Shown here one piece after another: positions 15,018-16,238 of a stretch of 16,238 nucleotides of DNA. The stretch comes from Bryobacterales bacterium (GTDB lineage Bacteria > Acidobacteriota > Terriglobia > Bryobacterales > Bryobacteraceae): positions 1-16,238 of the forward strand of contig PKZC01000136.1 in the NCBI GenBank assembly GCA_003132905.1. Direction: 5' to 3'. How positions within the stretch are numbered: position 1 is the first letter of the stretch; the number at the start of each line of letters is the position of its first letter. The translations under genes and the position numbers were made by a program. The notes below the pieces were generated by a model. The model had not been told where the DNA came from, did no database searches, and saw only the letters and a program-made list of their open reading frames with translations.

Positions 15018-15146
15018 TTTTCAAAGGGAGCTTATCTGAAGCAGATGATGCAGGACAAACTCATCGAGCATAAACATTACATCGACAAACACGGCGAAGA
15101 CTTGCCGGAGATTCGTAATTGGAAATGGAAGGCGTTCCAGCAATGA
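15018..15146 (+). pseudogene. Phosphoketolase, C-terminal remnant
   Basis: The in-frame segment following a TGA at 14991-14993 encodes [20 protein letters not shown] and then [15 protein letters not shown], with five further residues before a TGA at 15144-15146. The DKLIEH-x-x-YI-x-x-HGED-x-PEI-R-x-W-x-W pattern is the conserved extreme C-terminus of xylulose-5-phosphate/fructose-6-phosphate phosphoketolases (about 790 aa). Only about 40 residues survive, with no thiamine-diphosphate-binding regions, so it is non-functional. The stop overlaps the ATG of the next gene (ATGA). It is the second enzyme 3' tail placed directly before a P-type ATPase module in this window. Confidence 0.78.
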
Positions 15147-15385
15147 GTGAAACGAACTACGGTCAGCACGGAAACGAAGGGCCGGAACACGACAAGAGAC
15201 CTCAGGTTGTTCCTGAGAATGCGCGGCAGGCAGACGAGCAAGCCGCCCGGCAAGGGGTTTCGCCCGCTTACTGGAGACGCATGCATCGTGACTGGCGTAT
15301 GTGGGTGGGCCTCGTGCTCATGCTTGCAGCGATAACGATCTACGTACTGAGTGAGGACTTGGCCTGGCTGCCTCACCTCACATAG
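15143..15385 (+). CDS. Small single-pass membrane protein, 80 aa
   Basis: A soluble acidic, Gln/Glu-rich N-terminus (1-48) is followed by one hydrophobic helix (about 53-70, [18 protein letters not shown]) and a short tail. Arg and Lys before the helix ([10 protein letters not shown]) predict the N-terminus inside. I do not recognise a named family. The ATG at 15143 overlaps the phosphoketolase relic's TGA by 4 bp, which suggests the gene was once translationally coupled to phosphoketolase. A TTG 24 nt upstream is an alternative start. The P-type ATPase gene starts 32 nt downstream, so the two are probably co-transcribed; an accessory role for the pump is conceivable but unproven. Confidence 0.65.
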   Translation: MSETNYGQHGNEGPEHDKRPQVVPENARQADEQAARQGVSPAYWRRMHRDWRMWVGLVLMLAAITIYVLSEDLAWLPHLT

Positions 15386-15417
15386 CAGCCGCATGCTTGC
15401 GAAGTAAGGATTGAATT

Positions 15418-16238
15418 ATGGCGTCTCCTTCCGTCAAGAATGTCCCAGTTCCGGCTGGCCTCACCAGCGATGAAGCCCGCGGCCGGCTGGAGAAGTCCGG
15501 CCCAAACGCAATGCCTGACACGGCTCTGCATCCGCTACGCAGAGCACTTGCCAAGTTCTGGGCTCCGGTTCCGTGGATGCTCGAGGCGGCGATCGTGCTC
15601 GAAATTGTCCTCGGCAAGTATGTCGAGGCTGCGATCATTGCGGCTCTCCTGGCCTTCAACGCCGCTCTCGGGTTTTTCCAGGAAGGGCGCGCTCAGGCGA
15701 CTCTGGCCGCGCTGAAGTCGCGGCTTGCGCTGAATGCTTCGGTCAAGCGCGATAATGCCTGGACTACCGTGCCGGCTACCCAATTGGTGGTTGGCGACAT
15801 AGTGAAATTGTCGCTTGGCGCCGTGGTAGCCGCCGACGTGCGCTTAACCGACGGATCGGTGCTGCTGGATCAGTCCATGCTGACCGGCGAATCGGTTCCC
15901 ATCGAAGCCGGCGCGGGCTTCGAAACCTATGCGGGAGCTCTGGTGCGGCGTGGCGAAGCGGTCGCGGAGGTCACGGCCACGGGAGCGCACACAAAGTTTG
16001 GACGGACCGCGGAACTGGTTCGCACCGCGCACGTAGAAAGTTCCCAGCAGAAAGCAGTTCTGCGTGTGGTGCGCAATCTCGCGATGGTCAATGGCGTGAT
16101 CATCGCGATGTTGGTGGGCTATGCCTACGCTCTCAAGATGCCCGGTAGCGAGATTATTCCGCTGGTGCTCACCGGGATTCTGGCATCGATCCCAGTAGCG
16201 CTCCCAGCTACATTTACCCTTGCCGCCGCGCTCGGAGC
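15418..16238 (+). CDS. P-type ATPase, P3A proton-pump-like, 5' part
   Basis: Partial: 273 codons before the window ends. The ATG at 15418 follows AAGGA by 7 nt. Visible parts: N-terminal cation-ATPase region (LTSDEARGRL, SGPNAMPD); TM1/2 (about 48-90, with WAPVPWMLEAAIVLEIVLG, typical of plasma-membrane H+-ATPases of fungi, plants and bacteria); actuator domain with VVGDIVKL (124-131) and LTGES (155-159); and TM3/4 with ILASIPVALPATFTLAAALG (254-273), where the PVALP is the class signature. The DKTGT phosphorylation site should follow just beyond the edge. It is most likely an inner-membrane proton exporter, distinct in subclass from the MgtA-type pump at the other end of the window. Confidence 0.9.
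   Translation, partial: MASPSVKNVPVPAGLTSDEARGRLEKSGPNAMPDTALHPLRRALAKFWAPVPWMLEAAIVLEIVLGKYVEAAIIAALLAFNAALGFFQEGRAQATLAALKSRLALNASVKRDNAWTTVPATQLVVGDIVKLSLGAVVAADVRLTDGSVLLDQSMLTGESVPIEAGAGFETYAGALVRRGEAVAEVTATGAHTKFGRTAELVRTAHVESSQQKAVLRVVRNLAMVNGVIIAMLVGYAYALKMPGSEIIPLVLTGILASIPVALPATFTLAAALG

Noticed and set aside
1..16238. CRISPR array, tRNA, rRNA or riboswitch.
   Set aside because: No regularly spaced short repeats, cloverleaf or rRNA motifs were seen; the mgtA upstream region is occupied by the phosphorylase tail rather than a long leader.

Overview
The window is a 16.2 kb stretch of chromosome-like bacterial DNA, moderately GC-rich and densely coding. It carries signalling and stress-adaptation genes rather than housekeeping genes. 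The Crp-type regulator (9.0-9.7 kb), the ManC-like nucleotidyltransferase beside it, the NtrC-type regulator and the tandem universal stress protein resemble versions I associate with Acidobacteriota. A proteobacterial soil organism with a low-oxygen/stress island is the alternative. No rRNA, tRNA or ribosomal gene is present to settle this, so the assignment is low confidence.

Layout. 0-0.2 kb: 3' scrap of an ISL3-family transposase. 0.26-0.75 kb (-): unrecognised 163-aa protein. 0.99-1.41 kb (+): two small paralogous Ala/His-rich proteins, the second apparently frameshifted. 1.38-4.03 kb (-): MgtA-type P-type ATPase, preceded by the 3' tail of an alpha-glucan phosphorylase gene. 4.43-8.80 kb (+): a giant CheB-CheR-PAS-PAS-HisKA_3 hybrid kinase translationally coupled to a NarL-type response regulator. 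8.95-9.71 kb (+): Crp-family regulator, with an imperfect ~90 bp direct repeat before and after it. 9.84-12.30 kb (+): ManC-like nucleotidyltransferase and an NtrC-type activator whose phospho-acceptor Asp is Glu. 12.34-13.22 kb (-): tandem Usp. 13.56-14.93 kb (+): stress membrane protein (DUF1269/YflT-like) and a double PRC-barrel protein. 15.0-15.15 kb: 3' tail of a phosphoketolase gene. 15.14 kb to the end (+): one-TM small protein and a P3A (H+-ATPase-like) P-type ATPase cut by the window edge.

How it may fit together (inference). Three regulatory inputs sit among effectors typical of dormancy or low-oxygen regulons: Usp, PRC-barrel, DUF1269, Mg2+ and H+ ATPases, and relics of phosphorylase and phosphoketolase. 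The inputs are the hybrid kinase with its NarL regulator, the Crp-like protein and the NtrC-like protein. The least expected signal is a 32-bp operator-like arrangement, GACC-N6-GGTC-N4-GACC-N6-GGTC. It occurs with exactly conserved spacing in two divergent intergenic regions 12.5 kb apart (873-904 and 13392-13423), as if one regulator controls both ends of the island. The direct repeat before crp and before manC is a second candidate shared control element. Both enzyme relics lie immediately upstream of P-type ATPase modules in the same orientation, which suggests repeated deletion at equivalent positions.
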